From Labia minor (lineage: Eukaryota; Arthropoda; Insecta; Dermaptera; Spongiphoridae), in contig OY720348.1 in assembly GCA_963082975.1 (NCBI GenBank), forward strand, positions 66,613,719 to 66,677,718: a DNA stretch of 64,000 nucleotides, in the 5' to 3' direction. Position numbers and translations under genes: made by a program. Shown in pieces: positions 23,554-36,400 of the stretch. A model generated the notes under the pieces. It was not told the DNA's origin. It was given only the letters and a program-made list of their open reading frames with translations, and did not search any database. The first letter of the stretch is position 1. Every line of letters begins with the position of its first letter.

Positions 23554-24460
23554 TACGAAACAATCTATAAAAAAAGGGCAAAAAAATGAGATTAAAATAA
23601 TACATAAATAACTCACAATAATACACAAATAACAAATAAAGAAAATAATAAATTAATTTAAACAAAGATATCAAAAAGAAAATTATTTAAGATAAGTAAA
23701 TATAAAATAAATTTAATATATTATTCAACTAATGCCAATAAAATTATATATTTTTAAGATAAATTATATACAATAGTAAAGTGGTTATTATGAATTATTT
23801 ACCTTAATTGTAATAATTTAACAATGAAATAATGAAGAAATTAATTATAAAGGACCAATGCATGGGGCATGATTTTTTAATATAAAGAACGAATGTCAAA
23901 TAAATTAGCGATTCGACGATTGATCGATTTGACAAAAAAATTCACAAATAATATACAATTGAAAGAATTTTTTTTTCTTTCTAATACCGTTAATTCTATT
24001 GGAGGATCATTGTCAAATTTTTATTTTTATTTTTTTGTTTGTTTGTTTATAATTATTTCAAAAAAATGTTTGTTCTTTTAATCAAAGAACATATCATTTA
24101 AAATGCATAACAAATTCAAATAGGAAAGTAAAAACATTATCCATCCATATGTGAAAACACAGTTTAATAAAAGAAATCTTTTTCAAGGTAAGATGAATGA
24201 TTGTTTGAGTTAAAAACGGGGGATAAAAATTCCGAATGATTGTTTTGTTATATTGGTAGATGGTAGAAGAGTAGCAGTAAGCAGAGGCAGGTGGGAATTC
24301 GACGTCACACAGGGCGGAGCCCGTCGACCGATCTACGCAAAGCACACGCCCGTCAAGCCATGACCAAATCCAATAGTACCAACATAATAATGATTTTAAT
24401 ACTAATAATAATAAATAAAATATATAAAAAAATAAACTTAAATATTTCGATTGATCTTAT
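23554..24460. other. no gene seen
   Basis: AT-rich sequence upstream of the secreted-protein gene. A short GC-rich patch at about 24290-24360 includes the palindrome GGGCGGAGCCC, which resembles the GGGGGCGGAGCCCCC near the Helitron 3' end (54966). It may be a Helitron scrap or a regulatory patch. Confidence 0.3.
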
Positions 24461-24466
24461 TTAATA

Positions 24467-24470
<4 letters not shown>

Positions 24471-24500
<30 letters not shown>
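24471..24500. repeat. (AT)n microsatellite
   Basis: About fifteen uninterrupted AT dinucleotides. Confidence 0.95.
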
Positions 24501-24503
<3 letters not shown>

Positions 24504-24719
24504 AAAGAAAGACAAACAAAAATTATACTTATAAAAAAAAGTGGTCTTTTAATATACTAAATATATTTTAGTTAAGACGGACGGCGCGATAAATTAAAAT
24601 ACATAGTTTTTCATTTGTTAAAAAATTAAGTTCTATATTTGAATATTTCATCTTATCTATTTAAAAGTGAAGGGTATCAATTTTATCAATGTCTAATATA
24701 AAAAAAACAGAAATTATTA

Positions 24720-25260
24720 TTTTTAGTGTTTTATGAATACAAAAATATTTTCAAAACGTCAATTAAAATGACTAAATTAAATTATCTTTGTTTTTGTTTC
24801 AATTATTAATAACAACTATATTTTAAGTGCAAAAATGATTTCTTGGTTATATAAAAATTAAAATATGATTTTTAGACAAATGATATAAACGAGTTGTTTT
24901 AAATTTTTGTCTTTTTTATATTGAGTAATTTTTTTAAATTTGTTTTAAATCCAAATTATAGTATTCTATTATAATTTTTTATTAATAGGTTCCCTCTTTT
25001 ATTTTTAATTTTTAATAAATTCTCCTTTTTGAAATGATATTAATAAAAAATAATATTAAATTGTATATAAATTTAAAAAAAACTCATGTAATCAATCATT
25101 TTCAAATAAAATAGAAAATTTTGAAAATCAACTTGGTATTAAATTCAGAAATAGGAGTGTAATTATAATATACTTTAAAAGTTGTAAATTTAATTATAAT
25201 ATTAAAATACGGGTATTATCTGAGAATATTTAAAATAAATGTGAGTTTATATTGATAATT
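24720..25260 (+). repeat. Helitron-body-like repeat fragment
   Basis: It matches parts of the Helitron body at 52370-53000 in the same order and orientation: AAAATGACTnAATTAnATTATC, TTAATTTTTAATAAATTCTC, and AATAATATTAAATTGTATATAA. It also shares a stretch around AACTATATTTTAAGTG with 4467-4490. It has no identifiable ends and no protein. Confidence 0.55.
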
Positions 25261-25320
25261 TAAAAAAAAATACTTATATTAATAATACATGAATTATTTG
25301 AATACATATATATATATATA

Positions 25321-25761
25321 TGTGGGAATTGAAATTGAGGCCAGGAGATGTCAGGGGAGCGACGGACAGGGGGTTTCAATTCCTCGCTCCATTTCCTTGT
25401 TGATGTCCTGTGTTGTAAAATGCAACCGTGGCCCTTCCGGTGGCCACGGGATGCCCGAACCCAGCCTTTCTTGGGACCGGACTGATGGTAATGTCCCGGG
25501 GAAGGTTTCTCCCCTTCTCCCGCCACAACCGGTGCTCGGTGGGGGTGGGATGAAGATATAAATTGAAAGGCCAACTCCAGCAAGAGATTCTTAGCAATTC
25601 TTAGAGTCTTGGTCTTGGCTACGATGAGAGAGTGTTTGTATTTGTATATGTATAATTATTTGTAATTAAACCATTATTTTAATGAAAAGTCCAAACAAGA
25701 AGTCTTTCTGCTGCTCTATCGAGATAATTTACCCTGATCCCACCCCATCCACATTTCTACA
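25321..25761 (+). mobile_element. GC-rich solo LTR
   Basis: It begins TGTGGGAATTG and ends TTTCTACA (TGT...ACA borders). It lies inside a TATATA tract that continues on both sides, so a short target copy is plausible but cannot be sized. Internally a TATAAATT box lies near 25557 and AATTAAA near 25666, as in an LTR promoter and polyadenylation region. It is strikingly GC-rich against its surroundings. No internal retroelement sequence adjoins it, so it is a lone fossil LTR; Gypsy or BEL origin cannot be decided. Confidence 0.65.
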
Positions 25762-26072
25762 TATATATATTTTTTTTGCAGTTTTGGATTCAGAACCGTT
25801 TGAAAAGTGGAAATCTCGAAGAATCTCGGAGCAAAAATTTTCAAAATTTTCCGATCATCGTATAAGCTATCGTTATTTCATGAGGAAAGCTAAAATGATT
25901 TACTTATAGCTGGAAAAAAATATTTTCTTTCTAAAACTGTGAAAACGAGTAAATAAAATACAAAATTAAATTTTTTGACTGATTTTGTAAAATCAGGGTT
26001 TCATTTGCAAAACTTTTTTTAAATATTTAATATAAAAAAAAAATCTTAATGAAAATTTGTCTTTGATAGAAC

Positions 26073-26138
26073 CCGGGGGGGGGGGGGGGGGCATAGGAAG
26101 GTGGCGCGGCCAGGATCAAATCCTGGTTGCGCCACTGT
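26073..26138. repeat. poly-G tract and 16-bp hairpin
   Basis: A run of about 19 G residues at 26073-26091 is followed by GTGGCGCGGCCAGGAT-CAA-ATCCTGGTTGCGCCAC, an almost perfect inverted repeat. The hairpin ends in CACTG; its inverse, CAGTGGCGCAACCAGG, resembles termini of widespread DNA transposons. The second end of any such element was not found. Confidence 0.5.
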
Positions 26139-26189
26139 ATGTATTAATAATAACATGTATGTAAAATATATGTATTTTGTACATATACT

Positions 26190-26392
26190 TAGCGTGACTA
26201 TATTTCGAAAACACCAAATCGGGACAAACGGTTTACCTTGTTTTTTTTTAGAACCAAATTGAAAAAATTTTGAAAAAAAGTATGAAAAATGTCCTAAATA
26301 TTTAAAAAAAACAGGACAATAGGCTGTCTCGAAGACATTTTTGGGGACGCCGGGACAGAGCACCAAAAAACAGGACAATCCCGGTCACCCTA
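26190..26392. mobile_element. hAT-type MITE
   Basis: The ends TAGCGTGACT and GGTCACCCTA are inverted, and CATATACT is repeated on both sides (26182-26189 and 26393-26400). Internal motifs with GTCCCG and GTCCTG near both ends also face each other. Length is 203 bp; no protein. Confidence 0.85.
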
Positions 26393-26400
26393 CATATACT

Positions 26401-27182
26401 CGTACAATGGTAACTATAAATTGAACAGTTTTATTTATTAATAAACATATTACTAAGAGAATATCTGATCTGATTTTAATTTTTTTTAATTTTGAACATT
26501 TATTTGAAATGCTTATGGTTCAATTCAAACTATGTATTTTATTAGAACACATTTTCCTTATTTATTTGAATTTCTCTGCAGGGACAATTTATTGTTCTTG
26601 GGGTACATGGAGTCCTTCCTATGTTGGCAGAGAAATTCTATGGGGTTTTCGAGAGTAAATGTGAATTCTATAAATTGAGTATCTTATATAACTACTAATA
26701 GTAATCTTGAAGTAATAATGACGAGAATAGCAGCTAATTTATATTAATTTACAATAATTTCATTCCTAAAACTTTTTCCCTGTATAAATCAGTAAATGAC
26801 AATTTAAAGGTGATTAAATTAAATTCAAAATACTTTTTCGGTAAGGTTTTATTGTTTCTTTAATATTAAAAATTATAGATTACTAAAATGAAAGAATCAT
26901 TAGACATATTTTAGACTTGTATAGAAAAATAATAAATAACCTAACATATAAATAATAAAATGAAAGGATTCTTAAATTTGATAGATAATTAGTAATAATT
27001 TATTGATTAACGGACCAAATAAAATAGTTAATATAAATACTAAGTTAAATAAATCAGATATTTATTGATTTAAAATATATTTTGTGCTATAAAATATATA
27101 AGATATATTCAAAGAAAATGTTGTTTTCATTATTAAGAATATTTTTAAAACATTATATATTAATAAATTTTTATTTAAATTC
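26401..27182. other. intergenic; diverged left border of the zinc-finger cluster
   Basis: No gene. A 12-bp inverted pair, GAATTTCTCTGC and GCAGAGAAATTC, encloses about 45 bp at 26568-26637. From about 26700 there are faint resemblances to zinc-finger-unit 3' flanks (AATGAAAGAATCATTAGACATATTTT), so an older lost unit probably stood here. Confidence 0.4.
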
Positions 27183-27319
27183 GACTTCCAATAAAATTTA
27201 ATTTCACAATAATTACATACAAGAGGTTTTTCTCCTGAATGAATTAATAAATATTTTTTTAAATATGATTTATGATAAATTTTTTTTTTACAATAATTAC
27301 ATTCAAAAGGTTTTTCCTC
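27183..27319 (-). pseudogene. remnant of a zinc-finger unit
   Basis: On the minus strand this reads as parts of two fingers of the cluster type: PFECNYCKKKFI...YLKKYLLIHSGEKPLVCNYCE, with stops and small indels. It lies just left of the unit B flank and shows that more units once existed on this side. Confidence 0.7.
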
Positions 27320-27723
27320 TTCAAAAAACTTCTTTGAAAATACATGATACTCATAGATATTTATTTGTTAAAATAGTGAAAGTTAAATAATTATTATATA
27401 TTAATGTAATAATAAAATTATAATGTTTTTATTGAATTGAACATAAAAACTATAAAGTATATAACATTAATCAAAGAGAGAATCAAAAATAATCTTTAGT
27501 CTGCATAAATACGCCTTTTATTCATACATCATGTAAAAAATGTAAATACATAATTTGATTTTTAAAAGAATTTCATTCCTAAAACATTTTACAAGTATGA
27601 ATTAGAAATTGAGAATTTAAATGTTATTAAATAAATTCAAAAAGCGTTTCTATTAGTAAAATGAAAGAATCATTAGACGTATAAAAAAATAATAAATAAA
27701 CTAACATGGATAATAAATATGTA

Positions 27724-30227
27724 TTAATTATGTTTTAATACATGTTTATCTAAACTATTTTTATGTTTAAATCTCTTTTCACAATAATTACATTCAAAAG
27801 CTTTTTCACCTGTATGAATTAATAAATGTGATTTTAAACGTAATTTCTGATTAAATTTCTTTTCACAATAATTACATTCAAAAGGTTTTTCTCCTGTATG
27901 AATTAATAAATGTTGATTTAAACTTGATTTTTGATTAAATTTCTTTTCACAATAATTACATTCAAAAGGTTTTTCTCCTGTATGAATTAATAAATGTTTA
28001 GCTAAAATTGATTTCAGATGAAATCGCTTCTTACAACAATTACATTCAAAAGGTTTTTCACCTGTATGAATTAATAAATGTGTTTTTAAAGTTGATTTAG
28101 CATTAAATTTCTTTTCACAATAATTACATTCAAAAGGTTTTTCTCCTGTATGAATTAATAAATGTTGATCTAAATGTGATTTCAGATTAAATTTCATTTC
28201 ACAATAATTACATTCAAAAGGTTTTTCTCCTGTATGAATTAATAAATGTTTATTTAAATTTGATTTCTGATTAAATTTCTTTTCACAATAATTACATTCA
28301 AAAGGTTTTTCTCCTGTATGAATTAATAAATGTTGATCTAAATGTGATTTCAGATTAAATTTCTTTGCACAATAATTACATTCAAAAGGTTTTTCTCCTG
28401 TATGAATTAATAAATGTTTTTTTAAATGATATTTCTGATTAAATTTCTTTTCACAATAATTACATTCAAAAGGTTTTTCTCCTGTATGAATTAATAAATG
28501 TTGATCTAAATTTGATTTTTGAGTAAATTTCTTTTCACAATAATTACATTCAAAAGGTTTTTCTCCTGTATGAATTAATAAATGTTGATTTAAATGTGAT
28601 TTCAGATTAAATTTCTTTTCACAATAATTACATTCAAAAGGTTTTTCTCCTGTATGAATTAATAAATGTTTCTTTAAATTTGATTTCTGATTACATTTCT
28701 TTTCACAATAATTACATTCAAAAGGTTTTTCTCCTGTATGAATTAATAAATGTTGATCTAAATGTGATTTCATATTAAATTTCTTTTCACAATAATTACA
28801 TTCAAAAGGTTTTTCTCTTGTATGAATTAATAAATGTTTATTTAAATTTGATTTCTGATTAAATTTCTTTTGACAATAATTACATTCAAAAGGTTTTTCT
28901 CCTGTATGAATTAATAAATGTTGATCTAAATGTGATTTCAGATTAAATTTCTTTTCACAATAATTACATTTAAAAGGTTTTTCTCCTGAATGAATTAATA
29001 AATGTTTATCTAAATTTGATTTCTGATTAAATTTCTTTTGACAATAATTACATTCAAAAGGTTTTTCTCCTGTATGAATTAATAAATGTTGATCTAAATG
29101 TGATTTCAGATTAAATTTCTTTTCACAATAATTACATTCAAAAGGTTTTTCTCCTGTATGAATTAATAAATGTTTATTTAAATTTGATTTCTGATTAAAT
29201 TTCTTTTGACAATAATTACATTCAAAAGGTTTTTCTCCTGTATGAATTAATAAATGTTGATCTAAATGTGATTTCAGATTAAATTTCTTTTCACAATAAT
29301 TACATTCAAAAGGTTTTTCTCCTGAATGAATTAATAAATGTTGATCTAAATGTGATTTTTGAATAAATTTCTTTTCACAATAATTACATTCAAAAGGTTT
29401 TTCTCCTGTATGAATTAATAAATGCGTTTTTAAATTTGATTTCCGATTAAATCGCTTCTTACAACAATTACATTCAAAAGGTTTTTCTCCTAAATGAATT
29501 AATAAATGTTGATCTAAATGTGATTTCTGATTAAATTTCTTTTCACAACAATTACATTCAAAATCTTTTTCTCCTGTATGGATTGAATCAGGTTCTTCTT
29601 TAAATTTTTCTTCTAAATATTTCTTTGGATCCTTTTTGAGTTTTAAATTATTTTTGAAAATTGAAAATATTATTTTATGAAAACACTTTTTTAGATGTTT
29701 ATATAAAAATTCCTCACTTATAAAATTTTCATGACAATATATACAAGAATATAGAGGACCTAAAAAAGAATTGTTTTCGTTATTTTTAATCATTCATAAT
29801 ACAATTTAAAGAATCATGGTATATTATAATGGTAATATAATAATAGTTATTATACAAAACAGTCGTCCAGTCATGGATTTGGACAAAATTTTACCATTTG
29901 TTTTTTTTTTAATTCCAAATAAACTTATCTCATGCAATCTTTGCGGGTAGCTTCTACTTTACGAGATAACAATTATTAAAGTTTGCATGTTAATCCATTG
30001 ATATTTTATTAATTTTATTAATTTGATCAGCAGCGGGTTCCAAAGTTTTTACCAAATCCATGACTGTTTGATTGTTCTGTATAATTTCCAAAATAATATC
30101 ACTACAAATAATGTTAAAAAAAATAAATTTTAGTGACAATTTAAACATTTCGATGAAAAAAAACATAGAAATATAAATTACCTATATATATGGGATATTT
30201 TCTGTTCTCCACTGAATAAAGATCCAT
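27724..30227 (-). CDS. C2H2 zinc-finger protein, unit B (identical in sequence to unit A)
   Basis: Exons 27724-29759 and predicted 30182-30227 mirror unit A. The protein is the same residue for residue: one atypical N-terminal finger and 22 canonical fingers, about 693 residues if spliced, or 689 from the unspliced ATG at 29793. Likely role: nuclear DNA binding. The first exon again encodes MDLYSVENRKYPIYI with an ATAG|GTAATT donor. The intron (29760-30181) contains a shortened MITE but no Copia. Unit B stands head-to-tail with unit C. Confidence 0.8.
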
Positions 30228-30526
30228 CCTTAATTGATTAATGTATTATTAATTATAAAATATATACTAGGTAATAAATAATTTGAACATTTTGAATTTT
30301 GATTTTGATTTACTTTCAAACTGTTCCAAACACTTCCAAATAACATCCAAATATTCGTCTTTAAGATAGCAACGATTCAGTTTCAAAATAAAACTTTTTG
30401 TGCATTATTTAAACACTAACTTCTCAGTGCGCCTATGATTGGTTGTGTATGCAAAAGGTTTTAATGTTTTAATTCATTTTAATTCAATCCATATTATATA
30501 TTTTTTGTGTTCTTATTTAAAAAATA

Positions 30527-30625
30527 ATGAAAAGGACTCAATTAGAAAAAGTATACCTTCATATTGTCCAGAAAGAAGAGAAGGTATTTGAACTGGAAGC
30601 TTTATCATTGGACAATTATAATTAA
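30527..30625 (+). CDS. small conserved ORF upstream of unit B
   Basis: Same 32-codon frame as 3356-3454 with one residue changed (Cys to Tyr at codon 10). Divergent from the zinc-finger gene. Coding status uncertain. Confidence 0.25.
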   Translation: MKRTQLEKVYLHIVQKEEKVFELEALSLDNYN

Positions 30626-30875
30626 TATTAAAATTTTATCTTAGAATATCCAGAGTAGCTAGCTCAATTTACCTGTATGAATTAGAAATTGACAATTTAA
30701 ATGTGATTAAATTAAATTCAAAAAGCTTTTCTCGTGAAAGAATTTAAAATAAGGGATTTAATATAGTTTCTTTTTTGTTTACAATTATAGATTAGGCAAA
30801 TGAAAGAATCATTAGACATATTTTGGACTTGTATAAAAAAATAATAAGTAAACTAACATGAATAATAAATATGTA

Positions 30876-33361
30876 TTAATTATGTATTAATACATGTTTA
30901 TCTAAACTTTTATTATGTTTAAATCTCTTTTCACAATAATTACATTCAAAAGGTTTTTCACCTGTATGAATTAATAAATGTGTTTTTAAAGTTGATTTAT
31001 GATTAAATTTCTTTTCACAATAATTACATTCAAAAGGTTTTTCTCCTGTATGAATTAATAAATGGTTAGCTAAATCAGATTTTTGAATAAATTTCTTTTT
31101 ACAATAATCACATTCAAAAGGTTTTTCTCCTGTGTGAGTTAATAAATGTATATTTAAATGTGATTTATGATTAAATTTTTTTTCACAATAATTACATTCA
31201 AAAGGCTTTTCTCCTGTATGAATTAATAAATGTGATTGTAAATGTGATTTCCTTTTAAATTTTTTTTCACAATAATTACATTCAAAAGGTTTTTCTCCTG
31301 TATGAATTAATAAATGTTTATCTAAAGTTGATTTATGATTAAATTTCTTTTTACAATAATTACATTCAAAAGGTTTTTCTCCTGTATGAATTATTAAATG
31401 TTGATCTAAATTTGATTTAGCATTAAATTTCTTTTCACAATAATTACATTCAAAAGGTTTTTCTCCTGTATGAATGAATAAATGTTTATATAAAGAAGAT
31501 TTCAGATGAAATTTCTTTTCACAATAATTACATTCAAAGGATTTTTCACTTGTATGAATTAGAAAATGTCTATTTAAATGTGATTTCAATTTAAATTTCT
31601 TATCACAATAATTACATTCAAAAGATTTTTCGTTTGTATGAATTAATAAATGTGTTTTTAAATTTGATTTATCATTAAATTTCTTTTCACAATAATTACA
31701 TTCAAAAGGTTTTTCTCCTGTATGAATTAGTAAATGTGTATTTAAATTTGATTTCTGATTAAATTTCTTTTTACAATAATTACATTCAAAAGGTTTTTCA
31801 CCTGTATGAATTAATAAATGTGATTGTAAATTTGATTTTAATGTAAATTTCTTTTCACAATAATTACATTCAAAAGGTTTTTCTCCTGTATGAATTAATA
31901 AATGTGTTTTTAAAGTTGAATTCCGATTAAATCTCTTTTTACAATAATTACATTCAACAGTTTTTTCTCCAGTATGGATGAATAAATGTTTATCTAAATC
32001 TAATTTTTGATAAAATTTCTTTTCACAATAATTACATTCAAAAGATTTATCTGTATGAATTAGTAAATGTCTATTTATATGTGATTTCAATTTAAATTTT
32101 TTTTTACAATAATTGCATTCAAAAGATTTTTCTCCTGTATGAATTAATAAATGTGTTTTTAAAGTTGAATTCCAATTAAATCTCTTTTTACAATAATTAC
32201 ATTCAACAGTTTTTTCTCCAGTATGAATGATTAAATGTTTATCTAAATCTAATTTTTGATAAAATTTCTTTTCACAATAATTACATTCAAAAGATTTTTC
32301 ATCTGTATGAATTAGTAAATGTCTATTTAAATGTGATTTCAATTTATATTTCTTTTCACAATAGTTACATTCAAAAGGTTTTTCTCCTAAATGAATTAAT
32401 AAATGTTTATCTAAATGTGATTTTTGATTAAATTTCTTTTCACAATAATTACATTCAAACGGTTTTTCTTCTGTATGGATTGAATCAGTTTCTTCTTTAA
32501 ATTTTTCGTCTAAATATTTTTCTGTATCATTTTTGAATTTTAAATCATTTTTGAAAATTGAAAATATTATTTTATGAAAACATTTTTTTAGATGTTTACA
32601 TAAAAATTCCTCACTTATAAAATTCATTTGACAATATACACAAGAATATAGAGGACCTAAAAAAAGAATTGTTTTCGTTATTTTAAATCATTCATAATTC
32701 AATTTAAAGAATAATGGTATATTATAATGGTAATATAATAATAGTAATTAATAAAAACAGTTATCCAGTCATATGGATTTGGATAAAACTTTACCAGTGG
32801 GTTTCTTTTTTAATTCCAAATAATCATATCTCACGCAATTTTTGCGTGTCGCTTCTACTTTACGAGATAACAATTATTAAAGTTTGCATGTACATCCATT
32901 GATATTTTATTTAGCTGCCATGTTTTATTAATTTGATCAACAGAGGGCTCCAGTAATTTTCAGTTAGAATTGGATATAGAAAAATTAAAACATTAACTAA
33001 TCAAATAATTTCACTATATCCAAATCGAACCGAAAAACCCGAAAATTTGTGAATAATTAGTTAATTAGTCAATAAAACATTAATTAATGGCTGCACATTT
33101 CGACGTTGATAACTGTTGAAATTAATATTTAAATTGATAATAACGTTATGTTGATGTTAAGGACATATTTTTATTAATAGTTAAATTTGTTTGTTTGAAT
33201 TGTTGTAAAAAAATTCTTATATAATAATATTGTACATGTCTTATCTAAAATAAAATTTATTTATTTATTTATTTATTTATTGCCCTTATTGGTTCTTACA
33301 ATACATAACAATCATATAATACAACAATATATAACAATATAATACAATAATATCATTTTTA

Positions 33362-33400
<39 letters not shown>

Positions 33401-36400
33401 CCTTCTATCTTCATAGAACCAGGCCCTTTTGGGCATAGGCCTCTCCCAAAGTCTTCCATTCGTTTCGCGTTCTCGCCATCCTCGACCAGTTGTTTCCAGC
33501 AATCTCTATCAGATCATCCTTCCATCTTTTATAAGGTCTTCCTCGATTTCTCTTGTTTTCCATAGGACACCACTCCGTCACTAATTTGGTCCATCTGTTG
33601 TTTTCCATTCTTGCAATATGGCCAGCCCATCTCCATTTCATCCTTCTTATATACATATTAATATGTTCCACTTTGAATTTTTTATATACTTGGTCCATAT
33701 TCAACTTGTCTCTTTTCCTTTTACCTAAAATGCTTCTAATCATCGACCTTTGGGTAGACTCGAGTTTATTCATATTTATTCTAGTCATAGACCATGTTTG
33801 CGCCCCGTAAGTCAGTACTGGCACAACACATTTTTTATAAATTTTTATTTTTGTTTCTTGATTTATTACTTTATTTTTAATAATAAATTTTAGTGACCAA
33901 TATTTTTTCCATGCCAGCGCGATTCTTCTTCTAATTTCTTTCGTTGCTTTATTCTCGAAACTGATAAGTTGACCTAGGTATACATTTTCTTTCTTACATA
34001 TGATTGGTGGTTCATCTTCACTGAATTTCACTTCTTCCTCTTGATCTTCATTGACTAGAATTACCGATTTTTTTGAATTTATTTTTAGTCCGGCCTTTTT
34101 GCTTTCTATATTTAAATGATTTATCATTTTTCCTAGTTGTTTCTTTGATGTCGCTATCAAGACAACATCATCTGCGAATCTTAAATTATTCAAGTATTTA
34201 CCATTTACTTTTACTCCTTCCTTTTCCCAATTTAACCTTCTAAATACTTCTTCTAATACACAATTGAAAATCATTGGGGAAAGGGGATCTCCTTGTTTAA
34301 CTCCTTTTTCTATCGGGAAGAATAGTCCTGGTTTATCTAGGACAACTCTAGCTTGGCAATTACTATAGATTTTTTTAATTAAGTTAATATATTGAGTATG
34401 TATTCCTTGTGCCATCATTGATTCGTATATTGATTCATGATTTAAACTATCGAATGCTTTTTCATAATCAATAAAAGCTAAGTATAATCTAATTTGAAAT
34501 TCCTTAGCCTTTTCAATAATTTGATTAATGGAATGCAGATGATCATATGTGGAATAACCATTTCTGAATCCCGCTTGTTCTGAAGGTTGGTTAAATAACA
34601 GTATTTTTTCCAATCTATAATAAATTGTTTTCATAAAGATTTTACTTATATTTGAAGATAATGATATTGGTCTATAATTATTCATATCAGTTGGATCTCC
34701 TTTTTTAAAAAGAATCATTATATTGGACGATTGCCACTGTCTTGGTATTATTTGGGTTTCTAAGATTTTATTGAATAGTAATGTTATGGGTTTTTTAATT
34801 AAATTTAGACAATGTTTTATTATTTCATTTTTTATGCCGTCGATTCCAGGCATTTTATTTGGTTTTAATTTGTTTATAATTGCTCCAACTTCCGATTCTA
34901 AGAAATCTGGAATTTTTTCTTCATTTTCTGTAAATTCCTTATCATTTTTATTATTATTATTATTATTATAATTTCTATTGTTATTAGAGTATAACTTTTC
35001 ATAAAAATTTGTAGCTATTTTTATTATTTTTATTCTATTACTTTCTGGGATTTTATCTTTATTTATTAATTTTGTAATTAATTGATTACCAGAGGACATT
35101 TCTTTTTTTATTTTTTTCAAAGAGGTATGTGGTTCGATTAAAGATTTAATTAAATTATCGTTATAATTTTTAAGATCCTTCTTAATATTAAATTTCACTA
35201 TTTTACACATTGTATTATGTTCTAAACGGTTGTCAAATGTTTTTCTTTTTAATTTTAATTTTTCCCTCTTTTTTATGAGATTTTTCGTATTTTCTGTAAG
35301 TTTAGGTAATTTTTCAGATGTATCGAAATATTCTTTTTGTATGATTTTGAGTTTATTTTCGATTATATCATATTGATTTTGAATTTGGTCAAATTCCGTA
35401 TATTCAATTTTCAATTCATTCTTTATTTCATTGAGTAATTCATTATTATCTTTATTTAAGTTTATGTATAATTTTTTATTCCAGTCTGGGTTTGGTCTCT
35501 TAGTTACTATGTTTAGATTTATTTCAGCTATCAACAATCTATGATCTGTATGAAAGGAGAATTTATCCATTATTTTAAATTTATTAATTATGTTAAGGTG
35601 TGGAGTTAAAATAAAATCTATTTCATTTTTATAAATTCCGTTAGGGGCTAACCACGTCCATCTTTTACCTGCTCTTCTCTTATAATACGTATTTACTATT
35701 TTCATCTTATTTTTAAAACAAAAGTTGACGAGTTTTTCTCCCCTTTCATTGCGATTACCATATCCATATGGACCCATTACTAAATTCTCTTCTTCTAATC
35801 GTTTTCCAACCTGGCTATTAAAATCTCCCATAATAATTATTTGTTTCTTAACAATTTTCTTTTCTTTTACATTGGATTTATAGTTAAGTGCGTTATCCAG
35901 AATATTATAAAAATCTTCACTTATTTCGTCTGTTGAATCGCTTGTTGGAGCATAAATTTGTATTATTGTTAATAAATACTTATTTTTAGATATAATTTTT
36001 ATTAAAGCAACTCTATCTGAAAAACCTTTATATTCAATGATTTTATCTTTCATTCTTTTATTTATCAAAAATCCAACTCCTCTTTGACCTTTTGTTTGAC
36101 CATAATGATAAAAAATATATTCGTCCTTCATATCTAATAATTTTTCTCCCATTCTTCTAATTTCACACATACCTAATATATCAATCTTTGTTTCACTTAA
36201 TGCATTTTTCAATTCAGTTAATCTTTCATCATTTTTTAGACTTCGTACATTTAATGTGGCAATATTTAATTTATTTTTTGTGTATGTATTTGTTTGTTCA
36301 ATTTCATTAACTAATTTAGCCTTATTTATATAAATTTCCTTTAAATTTTCATATTTATACATTTTCTCTACTTTTCTTTGAATTTTATTATCGCATTTAT

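Larger units (their letters stand above)
27582..30669. repeat. 3.1-kb duplicated segment, copy 2 (partner 411-3498)
   Basis: Near-identical to 411-3498, as described there. Left of 27582 this locus resembles units D to F rather than unit A. Right of 30669 (at CTCAATT) it runs directly into the 3' flank of unit C. Confidence 0.85.

Noticed and set aside
25260-25597. Overlapping frames of about 70-110 residues on both strands in the GC-rich stretch
   Set aside because: They come from the low stop frequency of GC-rich LTR sequence and match no protein family.
26568-26637. A microRNA hairpin (GAATTTCTCTGC with its inverse)
   Set aside because: Only the outer 12 bp pair well; the inner part lacks the continuous stem expected of a pre-miRNA.
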